The position numbers and the translations under genes were made by a program. DNA of 64,000 nt from Desulfopila sp. IMCC35008 (GTDB lineage Bacteria; Desulfobacterota; Desulfobulbia; Desulfobulbales; Desulfocapsaceae): assembly GCF_010646885.2 (NCBI RefSeq), contig NZ_CP050700.1, positions 186,001-250,000 on the forward strand, written 5' to 3'. Under the pieces are notes generated by a model, which saw only the letters and a list, made by a program, of their open reading frames with translations, was not told the DNA's origin and searched no databases. Numbering within the stretch: position 1 is the first letter of the stretch; each line of letters begins with the position of its first letter. Of this stretch, positions 7,764 through 16,424 are shown in pieces.

Positions 7764-10094
7764 ATGCTATACAACACCATAATAGAGGCGATAGGTAATA
7801 CTCCCCTTGTCCGCATAAACAGGATACCGGTCAAGGCAGCCGTGGAGATATACGGGAAAATTGAGTCGTGTAATCCCGGTGGTTCGGTCAAGGAGCGAAT
7901 ATCTCTGTCGATGATTGAGGCGGGGGAAAAGAGTGGCGAGTTGACAAAAGATAAAATTGTCCTCGAAGCTACCAGTGGTAATACCGGTATAGGTCTTGCC
8001 ATGGTCTGTGCCGCCAAGGGGTATCGTTGCCTGTTGGTTATGCCTGAGTCCGCTTCCATCGAGCGACGCAAGATCATGCAGGCATATGGCGCTGAGATTC
8101 TCCTGACCCCTGCTAAACGTCAGACAGATGGAGCCATTGAAAAAGGGTATGCGTTGGCGCGGGAGTATCCCGAGAGGTACTTCCTGACAGATCAGTATAA
8201 TAATGATGCCAACTGGATGGCCCACTATAGAGCCACAGCGCCTGAGATCTGGGAGCAGACCGCCGGTAAGGTCACACACGTGGTGGCCACGCTGGGAACG
8301 TCCGGGACGATTATGGGGCTTTGCAAGTGGTTCCAGGAGTTCCAGCCACATGTCAAGATCCTGGCCGTTGAGCCTAACAGGGATCATAAAATCCAGGGGC
8401 TGAAAAATATGAAGGCCTCTTATAAACCAGGGATTTTTGACAAAAATGTTCCCTCTGCAATCCTGCCCATTGAGGATGAGGATGCTTTCCGCATGGTTCG
8501 TACACTGGCTGGCAAAGAAGGGTTGCTGGTGGGTATGAGCAGTGGGGCGGCCATGTCGGCAGCCGTCGATTACGCCAAGAATCTGGATGAAGGCTTTATT
8601 GTCGTTATCCTGCCGGATGGTGGGGAAAGGTATTTGAGTACACCGCTCTTTACGCCCCCGGAGAAGAAAGAGGGAGCAGATTCAAGGTTAAGGATCTTTA
8701 ATACCTTGACAAAGAAAAAGGAGATCTTCACTCCTTTGACTAAAGACCGGGTGACCATGTACAGCTGTGGGCCCACTGCGTATGAGCCTGCAAATCTGTT
8801 GTTATGCAGGAGGTTCATTTTTTCGGATCTGATAACCAGGTATTTAAAGAAAAAGGACATGAAGGTGGAAGCCTACATGAACTTTACTGACCTGGATGAT
8901 AATACAATTGCCGGTGCTGATAAAGAGGGTGTAGACCTTACGGAATTTACCCAGAAATATATCGATGATTTCATGGAGGATATTGATGCCCTCGGGGTGG
9001 CACGGGCGGTAGGTTATCCCAGGGCTTCCGAACATGTGGGGGATATGATTGAGATCACCCATGAACTGATTCATAAGGGGTGCGCCTATGAAAAAGATGG
9101 TTCGATCTATTTCGATATATCCAAGTACCCGAAATACGGGACATTGTCTGGAATTGATTTGGGTAAGATTCAGCTTGGCAAAACAGTAGATCTCGATAAT
9201 TACGAGAAGGACAATCCAAGGGATTTTACCTTGCTCAAACGCTCGACCCTGGCTGAATTGAAGAAGGGGATTTTCTTCGAGACAGACTGGGGTAATGTCC
9301 GCCCTAGCTGGCATGTTGAGTGTTCGGCCATGGTCTATAAAAATATTGGTGAAACCCTGGATATTCATACCTCGAGCAGAAATCTTATTTTCCCTCATCA
9401 TGAAAATGAGATTGCTATTTCAGAGTCCCTGACCGGTAAACCACTGGCAAAATACTGGATGCACTGCGAGATGGTGCTGGTAGACGGCCGAAAAATGTCG
9501 GACGAAAACGGCAATGTAGTGACCCTGCGCGATGCCTTGGAGAAGGGGTTCACGGCTCGTGAAGTTCGGTTTATGCTGTTGAGTGTCCATTATCGTAAGC
9601 CCATTGAGTTCTCCTTTAAACGGCTGGAGAGTGTGCGCACGGCACTGCGACGTATTGATGAATTCACCTGCAAACTGATGTGTCTCCCTCCTGGCAGACC
9701 ACATCCGGAGGTGGCGGCCTTTGTCTCCACCATGGAAGAGAACTTTTGTGCAGCACTCGATGATGACCTGAACGTTTCGAAGGCCATGGGCGCGGTTTAT
9801 AACTTTATCAAACAGGCCAACCCGATTTTGCAGGTAAATAACCTTGATAAAGACCAGAAGGAATATATCCTTGAGAGTCTCAGAAAACTCGATGAAGTTC
9901 TGAATATATTCCGCCTTGAAGGGTGCCCCTTGGCACCTGAGGTTAACGCCCTTATCCAGAAGAGGGAAGAGGCACGCCTGAATAAGGACTGGCGGGCCGC
10001 TGACGAGGCCCGTGAAGAACTCCTTCGCCAGGGATTCACTATTATCGACACCGAAAATGGTCCGGTCTGGAAAAGAATTCGGGGTGGAGAATAG
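7764..10094 (+). CDS. Fused cysteine synthase / cysteinyl-tRNA synthetase-like protein
   Basis: A 776-residue two-domain protein. Residues 1-300 are a complete PLP-dependent cysteine synthase (CysK/CysM): PLP lysine in NPGGSVKERIS, substrate loop ATSGNTGIGLA, phosphate loop GTSGTIMG, and SSGAA near 265. Residues about 308-776 align with class I CysRS: CGPTAYE, NFTDLDDN, WHVECSAM, FPHHENE and the C-terminal helical domain. Zinc ligands (C334, C of WHVEC, H and E of PHHENE) persist. The class I ATP motifs do not: the HIGH position reads ANLLLCRR, the GGGxDL segment reads SSRNL, and KMSKS reads KMSDE. Aminoacylation is therefore doubtful, and a second canonical cysS elsewhere would be expected. 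Possible roles are cysteine or persulfide chemistry coupled to the PLP domain (inference). No clear Shine-Dalgarno precedes the ATG. Confidence 0.85.
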   Translation: MLYNTIIEAIGNTPLVRINRIPVKAAVEIYGKIESCNPGGSVKERISLSMIEAGEKSGELTKDKIVLEATSGNTGIGLAMVCAAKGYRCLLVMPESASIERRKIMQAYGAEILLTPAKRQTDGAIEKGYALAREYPERYFLTDQYNNDANWMAHYRATAPEIWEQTAGKVTHVVATLGTSGTIMGLCKWFQEFQPHVKILAVEPNRDHKIQGLKNMKASYKPGIFDKNVPSAILPIEDEDAFRMVRTLAGKEGLLVGMSSGAAMSAAVDYAKNLDEGFIVVILPDGGERYLSTPLFTPPEKKEGADSRLRIFNTLTKKKEIFTPLTKDRVTMYSCGPTAYEPANLLLCRRFIFSDLITRYLKKKDMKVEAYMNFTDLDDNTIAGADKEGVDLTEFTQKYIDDFMEDIDALGVARAVGYPRASEHVGDMIEITHELIHKGCAYEKDGSIYFDISKYPKYGTLSGIDLGKIQLGKTVDLDNYEKDNPRDFTLLKRSTLAELKKGIFFETDWGNVRPSWHVECSAMVYKNIGETLDIHTSSRNLIFPHHENEIAISESLTGKPLAKYWMHCEMVLVDGRKMSDENGNVVTLRDALEKGFTAREVRFMLLSVHYRKPIEFSFKRLESVRTALRRIDEFTCKLMCLPPGRPHPEVAAFVSTMEENFCAALDDDLNVSKAMGAVYNFIKQANPILQVNNLDKDQKEYILESLRKLDEVLNIFRLEGCPLAPEVNALIQKREEARLNKDWRAADEAREELLRQGFTIIDTENGPVWKRIRGGE

Positions 10095-10206
10095 CGACCC
10101 CCAAGAAGAAGTTGCATTTTATACGCGTTTGGGTATATTTGCACTCCGTGCCTGTGGTATGATTGCTCCAACGGCAAACAACACCGGTTCACATTTCAAC
10201 AAATAA

Positions 10207-10283
<77 letters not shown>

Positions 10284-10286
10284 ATA

Positions 10287-10325
10287 AAAACAGCCACCTA
10301 GTCGTTTTGACTAGGTGGCTGTTTT
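10287..10325 (+). terminator. Terminator of tRNA-Arg
   Basis: A 17-bp perfect stem (AAAACAGCCACCTAGTC with its complement) around a 5-base loop, ending in TTTT. Immediately downstream of the tRNA; the A and T tracts make it potentially bidirectional. Confidence 0.9.
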
Positions 10326-10638
10326 CGTTTTCGAGGAGATTTGTCCCTCACCTGTCCCTCGGTTTTGTTTTCTATATTGACATTTTTGGGTTCTACGTCA
10401 AAGAAAAAGGATGATGTAGCGCGTCGTGAGGTTTGAAACCATTTTCTATAAGGTTTGAACCCCTTTTTCTGCACTATTTCTGTAGCCAAAACCCACTTCA
10501 AAAATCTATTCCCTGAGAGCTATTTATAACCCCTCAGACAACTTCTGATTTTCTCTCTTTCCTTCTGGTTGGTTCCAACGTAGTATCAGTCAACTTATTT
10601 TACCATGACTCTGAAGAACTCTTACAACAGGATTAAAC
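10326..10638. other. Non-coding stretch after tRNA-Arg, possible integration scar
   Basis: About 310 bases with no supportable gene. A 67-codon minus-strand frame (10501 to 10298) encodes a lysine/arginine-rich tail that runs into the tRNA terminator, a position where the 3' end of an integrase often lies. I recognise no integrase motif in it, so it is left uncalled. From here on, gene content becomes accessory. Confidence 0.35.
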
Positions 10639-11280
10639 ATGGAACCAGCCACTTATTGGTTATTATTTATATCTGCAACCATTGCGATAAATATCACACC
10701 AGGTCCGGATATGATCTACATCCTTTCGAGGACGATAACGCAAGGACGAAAGATGGGGATTGCATCATCCTTGGGAGTTTGTAGCGGGTCTTTGGTCCAT
10801 ATTTTTGCTGCAGCGTTTGGCCTTTCAGCGATCCTTTCAACATCAGCCATGGCTTTTGCTATTGTTAAGTATATTGGTGCAGCGTATCTTGTTTATTTGG
10901 GGATACAGGCTTTAAGGTCTAAAGGAATTTCTTTTGATATTTCTGTAAAAAAACAACAGCAATCAACATTCTGGAAGGTCTTTAGGCAAGGGGTCTTGAT
11001 CGATATCTTAAACCCAAAAGTTGCCATATTCTTTATGGCCTTCTTGCCACAATTTGTTCGTCCGGAACTGGGGCACTCAACGGCTCAGATTCTTATACTC
11101 GGTATTCTTGTGAATGTAGTCGGCTTAATAGTTGAGTCTATCCTCGTTTTAACTGCAGCCCAAACAACATCTTTTTTCCGTAACAACATTCATTTTTCTA
11201 CCTTACTTGACCGTGTTTTAGGGTCAGTGCTTATTAGTCTCGGGATTCGACTAGCTTTAATCGAGAATGACGCAAATTAG
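10639..11280 (+). CDS. LysE/RhtB-family amino-acid exporter
   Basis: 213 residues with about six hydrophobic segments, the usual size for the LysE/RhtB family, inner-membrane exporters of lysine, homoserine, threonine or related amino acids. The N-terminal signature is clear: ITPGPDMIYILSRTITQG followed by GIASSLGVCSGSLVHIFAAA, and a mid-protein LNPKVAIFFMAFLPQFV segment. The substrate cannot be deduced. It stands alone, 112 bases before a truncated acetyltransferase, in the accessory stretch after tRNA-Arg. Confidence 0.88.
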   Translation: MEPATYWLLFISATIAINITPGPDMIYILSRTITQGRKMGIASSLGVCSGSLVHIFAAAFGLSAILSTSAMAFAIVKYIGAAYLVYLGIQALRSKGISFDISVKKQQQSTFWKVFRQGVLIDILNPKVAIFFMAFLPQFVRPELGHSTAQILILGILVNVVGLIVESILVLTAAQTTSFFRNNIHFSTLLDRVLGSVLISLGIRLALIENDAN

Positions 11281-11391
11281 AGTGCTCAAGCTGATTCGTA
11301 AGATTTTCTTTCCTCCTGATTTATTTCAGCGTAGTATCTTGCACACCATGATGAAAGAGATCGTATTGTTAACTGGATATGAAATAGAAAA

Positions 11392-11769
11392 ATGATTGAG
11401 ATTCATTCAGAAAGGTTATTGATCCGAGATCATTTACAATCAGATTTAGAATCCATGCATGCCTGGGTATCTGATCCAGAATTAATGAAATTTCTTGCCT
11501 GGAAAACATCTACCCTATCTGAAACCCAAAAACTTTTGGATGATGCAATAAGCGAGATCAATCTGCAAAGGAGAAAAAAGTACTTTTTTGCTGTTGTTCA
11601 CAATGAATCCCATAAGATTATCGGTGATGTTGGATTTACGATTCTCTCAGGAAACAAATTTGGAGGTCTTGCCGATTCGGGCTTTTTCTTCCTTAAGGAA
11701 TTTTGGGGGTCGGGATACGCTACAGAGGAGCTCATTGATCCCCATCAATTATTGAAGTGCCAGAACTGA
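11392..11769 (+). pseudogene. GNAT acetyltransferase, truncated (RimJ/RimL type)
   Basis: The first about 115 codons are a typical RimJ/RimL-like N-acetyltransferase: SERLLIRDHLQSDLESMH at the start, KIIGDVGF in strand 4 and GFFFLKEFWGSGYATEEL, the start of the acetyl-CoA loop. Homology then ends abruptly after GYATEEL; a complete member would run 50-60 residues further. The frame stops at 11769 after an unrelated tail. From about 11743 a different frame reads SIIEVPELNC... for some 33 codons to a stop at about 11840 and looks like the end of another gene. This is a deletion or insertion junction, so the gene is most likely inactive. Confidence 0.7.
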
Positions 11770-11884
11770 ATTGCTCTGACAGTGAAAAGGCTTATAAAAG
11801 ACACAGGAATAATGTAAATTTACAGATTTACTTAAATGGTTAACCTTGCCATTTACAGCCTCTACCTTTTAGATACCGTTCGTC

Positions 11885-12055
11885 CCTGCAGACTAAAGTA
11901 AATCAGTCTTCCGGCTGAGCCTACGCTGTTGTGCCTAACTCCCTCAGAGGCGGCTTATAGGAGCAACCTTCAAATTATCTTAAGCCCTGCTGCGGTGGTA
12001 AAGACTTGTGATGGTGAGCGTTAAGAAAAGGTCTTGCAGGGCGATACCACAATTT
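11885..12055 (+). ncRNA. Orphan structured RNA, omega-RNA/HEARO-like candidate
   Basis: A gene-free segment with nested, perfectly complementary elements. AGACT 11890-11894 pairs with AGTCT 11905-11909. GCCCTGC 11984-11990 pairs with GCAGGGC 12036-12042, directly stacked on AAGAC 12001-12005 with GTCTT 12031-12035. GTGGTA 11995-12000 lies inside that stem and pairs with TACCAC 12045-12050 outside it, giving a pseudoknot. The order of elements (TCTTCCGGCT near 11907, TTAAGCCCTGCTGCGG near 11981) resembles, from memory, the scaffold of IscB-associated HEARO/omega RNAs. No IscB or TnpB frame follows; the next gene is EamA on the other strand. The structure is visible; the family name is a guess. 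Confidence 0.45.
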
Positions 12056-12235
12056 AGGTGGCATCAGAATACATAAATCCTCAGCCCATAATAGATATTT
12101 TTTTCACTGGAACAATTTCTCAATCTTTATGAGCAGTTCAATAAAAAAAGTCAGAGTCGCTACAATCCTTGATTCATATTGTGAGGGATATAATGCCTTC
12201 CCTGGCTTCCCCGATACAACTGTTTGCCCAGTAAC

Positions 12236-13180
12236 TTAAGGTGACGCAGCATCACTCTTCCTTAGCAACTTATCTTTCTGCAACAGAACAATACGGCAAC
12301 CACCCAGAAGGAGTAGCCCTCCAGTCAACTGAAGTAGTGTTATGCGCTCTCCAAAAAGCAGAAATGAAAAAATTCCTGTGAAAAAAGGTACAAGAAGCTG
12401 AACAGAAGATGCAGTTATAACGCCAAGATAGGGAAGTAAGTAATAGTAGAGCCCCTGTCCGCCAGCAATGCCAAGCAGACCGGAACCTATCAGGATAGAC
12501 CATTTAATAATACTGGGATTCCCAGTTATGTGCGAACCGGAAAATAATAATGGTGGTGTAAGGAATATGGATACCAGGGTAAAAACTATAGTGACCGTAA
12601 ACAGGGGCGTCAGTTTGGTACCTATCCATTTTTTAACCGTCAATCCCACAAATGACCAGGAGAGAGCTCCACCCAGTGCGAGTAAAATTCCTGTATTCAA
12701 TATAACCGAAAAGCCGTGATTCTGGAAAATGATGACCAGAGCTGCACCAATAAGCGCGACAAGTATACCTACTGCGGTTCCTGGTTGCTTTATCAACTGT
12801 CGCTCTGTTTTGAAAAAAAGTACGCCCAAGATAACCGAGAAAATGACCTGTGATTGATAGAGAAGTATGCCGAAACCAGGGGGAATAAGGAAAAAACACC
12901 AGGTAAATAATAACTGAAACATTATGGTGCAAAATGCTGTCACTGACAATCTTCTCAGAAAGTAACCTCTTGTTTTCATAAATACATACAGGTTGTTACG
13001 CAATGATTTTCCTGTCAGTAGAAAAAGCCACAAAGCAGTTGTTGAAATGACATATCGCAACCAGATCTGAAAAATCAGTGAGAAATCGTTTTTTATCCAG
13101 GCAATGGAAATGGGCGTCAGGGCCCAGAACAGCAGCATGGCTGTGATAGGGAGCAGGGTGAGATGGCTTGCTTTGTTCAT
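12236..13180 (-). CDS. EamA-family (DMT) transporter
   Basis: 314 residues with about ten hydrophobic segments in two five-helix repeats, the usual architecture of EamA/RhaT drug-metabolite transporters of the inner membrane. The N-terminal part (MLLFWALTPISIAWIK) and the second repeat starting near LALGGALSWSFVGLTVKKW fit the family, which moves amino acids, nucleosides or other metabolites; the substrate cannot be told. The last residues are charged (KDKLLRKSD). It stands between the orphan RNA segment and a radical SAM gene, with no operon partner. Confidence 0.85.
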   Translation of the reverse strand: MNKASHLTLLPITAMLLFWALTPISIAWIKNDFSLIFQIWLRYVISTTALWLFLLTGKSLRNNLYVFMKTRGYFLRRLSVTAFCTIMFQLLFTWCFFLIPPGFGILLYQSQVIFSVILGVLFFKTERQLIKQPGTAVGILVALIGAALVIIFQNHGFSVILNTGILLALGGALSWSFVGLTVKKWIGTKLTPLFTVTIVFTLVSIFLTPPLLFSGSHITGNPSIIKWSILIGSGLLGIAGGQGLYYYLLPYLGVITASSVQLLVPFFTGIFSFLLFGERITLLQLTGGLLLLGGCRIVLLQKDKLLRKSDAASP

Positions 13181-13457
13181 TACTAGCTAATTGAAAAAAA
13201 TCCAAGGGAAGTGGTGTGTCGTGATGACATGAGAGCAAAAAAAGAAAAAGAGATTAACTCCTCTTCATTATATTTTCCTAACAGCTTTATTGCCTTACCT
13301 CCCCCCCAGGAAATTCGCCATAAATAACAAGAAGTCCGGCAAGTATTATGAAATTAAAATACGAACCAATGAAACGTATCCCGTTTATCGGGGTTAGACT
13401 AATAACTTTGGATTCTGGCTCATGGTCCGACCATACATACTATTGTATCGAAAGACC

Positions 13458-14483
13458 TCATACGACGTTCGATCTAAGGGAATGAAATATGGTTTCAATT
13501 TGACCGGGATATTGCGATTCAAATTCATGGAGTTGCTGATTGATTGCTTCATAGCGTTCTAAGTCTTGCAGGTCATCTAATCTCTGATAATGACCAAGGC
13601 GTCTTCCTAGAGTGAAATTAAGCATGTCAGCTTCATTTAGAGCTAAATAACGATCCATGATGGCCAGTAGCTTTGGTTTATCATAGGGTAACTGGCCTCG
13701 GGCCTCTGTCAGTAGGTCAACCGCATGATGATTTACGTAATCACTTGAAATGCCGTTTAGTTTTTCAATCAACATTCGCTGTTCTTCAATTATATTTTTT
13801 TCTGTCTGCAGTTCAAACGTGCCATTTATGAGCTTTTGTTCTAGGCCCGATCCCGGTTTAACCCCAATTGTTAATACACGAATATGATCGGGATCGATCT
13901 TATTTAATACTTCGGCTGTTGCAGTTGCATGTTCTTCCCAATGTTCCTGTCCTCCAAGGCCCAGTATAATGAACTCTGAAAGTACCATCCCGGCTCCTTT
14001 TGCTGCCTGTGCTGAGGTAACAATATTAGAAGCGCTGGTGCCTTTACGAATATTTTTGAGCACAATATCTGAACCGGACTCCATGCCACAATAGAGCTTG
14101 TTTAGGCCTGCATGGCAAAGTTCCTGGAGTTCCTGTTTGCTCTTTCTGATCAGGCTCTGCGCGCGGCCATAACTACTGATCCTTTGTAGATTTGGAAAGT
14201 GCTGTTTGAGATATTCTAATACAACAAGCAAATCAGAAGTTTTCATAGCAAAACTGTCACCATCCTGCAGGAAACAAGTGGTGAAGGGATGCTGGTTAAA
14301 ATAATTGGCAGCTTTTTCAATATCAGCCTTAATTTCTTCAACTGAGCGAATAGAGAATTTGGTGTCCTGGTAGTTTACACAGAATTCACACTTGTTCCAT
14401 GGACATCCACGGGTTGTTCTAATGAGTAAACTGTCTGCTTCATCGACAGGACGGATGGGGCCGAGTTCATGTGGGTGTATCAT
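13458..14483 (-). CDS. Radical SAM protein
   Basis: A 341-residue radical SAM enzyme. The 4Fe-4S motif is RGCPWNKCEFC (near residues 26-36), i.e. C-x4-C-x2-C rather than the commonest C-x3-C-x2-C; this spacing is seen in the family with N-terminal RGCPxNxCxFC. An ESGSD segment in YCGMESGSD (near 130) is the SAM-binding region, followed by a TIM-barrel-like core. The family often acts on unknown substrates, and none can be assigned. It starts 7 bases after the stop of the GntR regulator gene on the same strand, so the two are probably cotranscribed and the enzyme may share its regulation. Confidence 0.85.
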   Translation of the reverse strand: MIHPHELGPIRPVDEADSLLIRTTRGCPWNKCEFCVNYQDTKFSIRSVEEIKADIEKAANYFNQHPFTTCFLQDGDSFAMKTSDLLVVLEYLKQHFPNLQRISSYGRAQSLIRKSKQELQELCHAGLNKLYCGMESGSDIVLKNIRKGTSASNIVTSAQAAKGAGMVLSEFIILGLGGQEHWEEHATATAEVLNKIDPDHIRVLTIGVKPGSGLEQKLINGTFELQTEKNIIEEQRMLIEKLNGISSDYVNHHAVDLLTEARGQLPYDKPKLLAIMDRYLALNEADMLNFTLGRRLGHYQRLDDLQDLERYEAINQQLHEFESQYPGQIETIFHSLRSNVV

Positions 14484-14490
14484 TTGTTAT

Positions 14491-15186
14491 TTATCTTTTT
14501 GCCTTTCGGAAACTATTTCTGTTAGCCATAGAAATATCTTCGATATTCTCAGCATAAGTTTCTTTACTTCGGCCAATGTGTTTTTCGAGAACAATTGTAG
14601 CGGTCTCAAGGTTTTTTTGATCGATAGCGTCTACAAATTCCCGGTGTTCTTGGAAAGACAACTGAGTGTGCTGAGGCAGGGAAGACAGGTGGGTTCGAAG
14701 GGCGGCAATTTTCCCACCTATAAGTGAATACGCGTCAGTTATAAACTGATTGTCGCAGTGCTTAAACAGTTGTTCATGGAACTCAGTATCCAGGCGCAAA
14801 TAATTTGGGATATCCTCCGCTTGTTGAGCCGTCGCCATTTTATCAACGACTGTTTGTAAGGCTTTAGTGAATTCTTCCCTGTTGTGATGATAGGCCAACT
14901 TAAAAGCAGCCATTTCAAGAATTAAACGTAACTCGCACATCTTGATCACTTCCATTGCGCTTAAAGTGAAAACAAAGGTTCCGGACTGAGGAACGACAGT
15001 CACCAAGCCTTCAATTCGAAGCTGTTTGAGAGCTTCCCTCACCGGAGTTTTACTGGTGCCAATTGAGGCAGCGAGCTGAATCTCCGAAAGGGGTTCTCCC
15101 AACCTGAATTGCCCTGTGACAATTGCTTCGCGCAATCCTTCTACAGCCATCTCTGTCAATGATTTCGAACGTCTAAGTTGTTTCAT
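14491..15186 (-). CDS. GntR-family regulator with FCD domain
   Basis: 231 residues: an N-terminal winged helix (GLREAIVTGQFRLGEPLSE, then ASIGTSKTPVREALKQL, the hallmark GntR recognition helix) and a C-terminal FCD ligand domain with LRLDTEFHEQLFKHCDN and the metal-site histidines (HREF near 185). FCD regulators bind organic or sugar acids. The ATG at 15186 is favoured because AAGGA lies 7 bases upstream; the ATG at 15201 has none. It is transcribed divergently from the sugar-acid dehydrogenase/aldolase/TRAP operon starting at 15430, which it most likely represses. Confidence 0.88.
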   Translation of the reverse strand: MKQLRRSKSLTEMAVEGLREAIVTGQFRLGEPLSEIQLAASIGTSKTPVREALKQLRIEGLVTVVPQSGTFVFTLSAMEVIKMCELRLILEMAAFKLAYHHNREEFTKALQTVVDKMATAQQAEDIPNYLRLDTEFHEQLFKHCDNQFITDAYSLIGGKIAALRTHLSSLPQHTQLSFQEHREFVDAIDQKNLETATIVLEKHIGRSKETYAENIEDISMANRNSFRKAKR

Positions 15187-15287
15187 GATTAGGTCCTTCA
15201 TATTTGAATATTTCGATCCACTATACCATTGATTATTTCTCTTGCAATATAAATTGGCATCTGATATCTTAGATTCCAGTAAAGATA

Positions 15288-15301
15288 AACCATGAATGGT
15301 T
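15288..15301. promoter_or_regulatory. Candidate GntR operator
   Basis: Inverted repeat AACCAT-GA-ATGGTT in the divergent space between gntR (15186) and the operon at 15430. A partial related element, ATACCATTGAT, lies near 15222. GntR/FCD proteins usually bind such short palindromes; binding is inferred from position only. Confidence 0.4.
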
Positions 15302-15429
15302 GTTTTCAGGATTGGCGTAGGTAGCGTGAGACCTAGTTGCTGCTAATCAGTTATGGCCCAGTAAGTATCATTGTGACTGCCTCATCTACTAAAAATACAA
15401 AAGCTTCTTGAGTAATAGGAGAGCCCAGT

Positions 15430-16410
15430 ATGGCAAAGTATAAGGTCTACATCAGTGATTTTGACTACCCTGACAATGAAGTAGAAAAAAGTGTGCTTGA
15501 ACCAATTGGCGCTGAAGTTATCGGGCTGCAATGTAAGAGTGGCAAAGGGCTAGCAGAACAGGCTCACGACGCCGATGTCATCCTTCAGCAATATGCCAAA
15601 ATTTACCGTGGAACTATTGAGAAACTAAAGCATTGCAAAGCCATTTGTCGGTACGGGATCGGAGTGGATATTGTCGACGTGAAAGCTGCCTATGAGCATG
15701 GCATGGTAGTAACTAATGTTATGGACTATTGCCTTGATGAGGTAGCCGATCACACTATCACTATGGGCTTTATGATGCTGAGGCGAATTCCCATGTGGGC
15801 CAACGCCACTCGCCAAGGGCAGTGGCACTGGAATTCCTCCGGTGGACGGTTATTACGCTTTCGCAACTTGACCTGGGGCTTGATCGGTTTTGGTCGCATT
15901 GCCCAAAATATCGCCCGTAAACTTCCCATCTTTGGGTTTAAAGTTGTCGTCTACGACCCCTACGTTTCCTCCAGCTATATGAATACCTATGGAGTAAAAA
16001 AAGTTTCGCTTGAGGAACTGACTACAAGCTCCGACCTGGTGAATGTGATGTGTCCTGCCAGTCCGGAGACACATCACCTCATTGATGAAGCAGCTTTGAA
16101 AGCGATGAAAAAGGATGCCGTTCTTATAAATTGTTCAAGGGGGCCTGTCGTTGACAACGCAGCCCTTTATCGTGCCCTTACTAAAGGATGGATCGCATCA
16201 GCTGGTCTGGATGACGTTGAAGAGGAACCGGCCAAACTGGACAACTGGTCTCCTGACGACAACCCTCTTTTTAGCCTGGACAACTGCGTAATCACACCGC
16301 ACTCCGCATACGTTTCTGAGGACTCACTAAAAGAGTGTCGGCGCATTGCAGCAGAGAACGCCAAAGCCGTATTGTTGGGTGAGACTCCCCCTAATCTTGT
16401 TAAACCTTGA
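15430..16410 (+). CDS. D-isomer-specific 2-hydroxyacid dehydrogenase
   Basis: 326 residues, NAD(P)-dependent dehydrogenase of the D-2-hydroxyacid/phosphoglycerate dehydrogenase/CtBP group. The Rossmann motif is GLIGFGRIAQNIARKL (near 150-165). The catalytic arginine lies in NCSRGPVVDNAAL, the glutamate in DDVEEEPAK and the histidine in ITPHSAYVS, so the triad is complete. AGGAGA precedes the ATG. First gene of a seven-gene operon with an aldolase, an RraA-like protein, a 2-keto-3-deoxy-sugar kinase and a TRAP transporter, so it probably oxidises or reduces a sugar-derived hydroxyacid; the exact substrate is unknown. Confidence 0.88.
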   Translation: MAKYKVYISDFDYPDNEVEKSVLEPIGAEVIGLQCKSGKGLAEQAHDADVILQQYAKIYRGTIEKLKHCKAICRYGIGVDIVDVKAAYEHGMVVTNVMDYCLDEVADHTITMGFMMLRRIPMWANATRQGQWHWNSSGGRLLRFRNLTWGLIGFGRIAQNIARKLPIFGFKVVVYDPYVSSSYMNTYGVKKVSLEELTTSSDLVNVMCPASPETHHLIDEAALKAMKKDAVLINCSRGPVVDNAALYRALTKGWIASAGLDDVEEEPAKLDNWSPDDNPLFSLDNCVITPHSAYVSEDSLKECRRIAAENAKAVLLGETPPNLVKP

Positions 16411-16424
16411 GAGAGAATCAGCTT

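Noticed and set aside
10298..10501. Minus-strand 67-codon frame as integrase 3' end next to tRNA-Arg
   Set aside because: Position is suggestive and it is basic, but there is no recombinase motif and the frame runs into the tRNA terminator.
11920..12040. Integron attC site
   Set aside because: A GCCTAAC core exists, but the matching GTTRRRY is not correctly placed, and the pairings fit a pseudoknotted RNA better.
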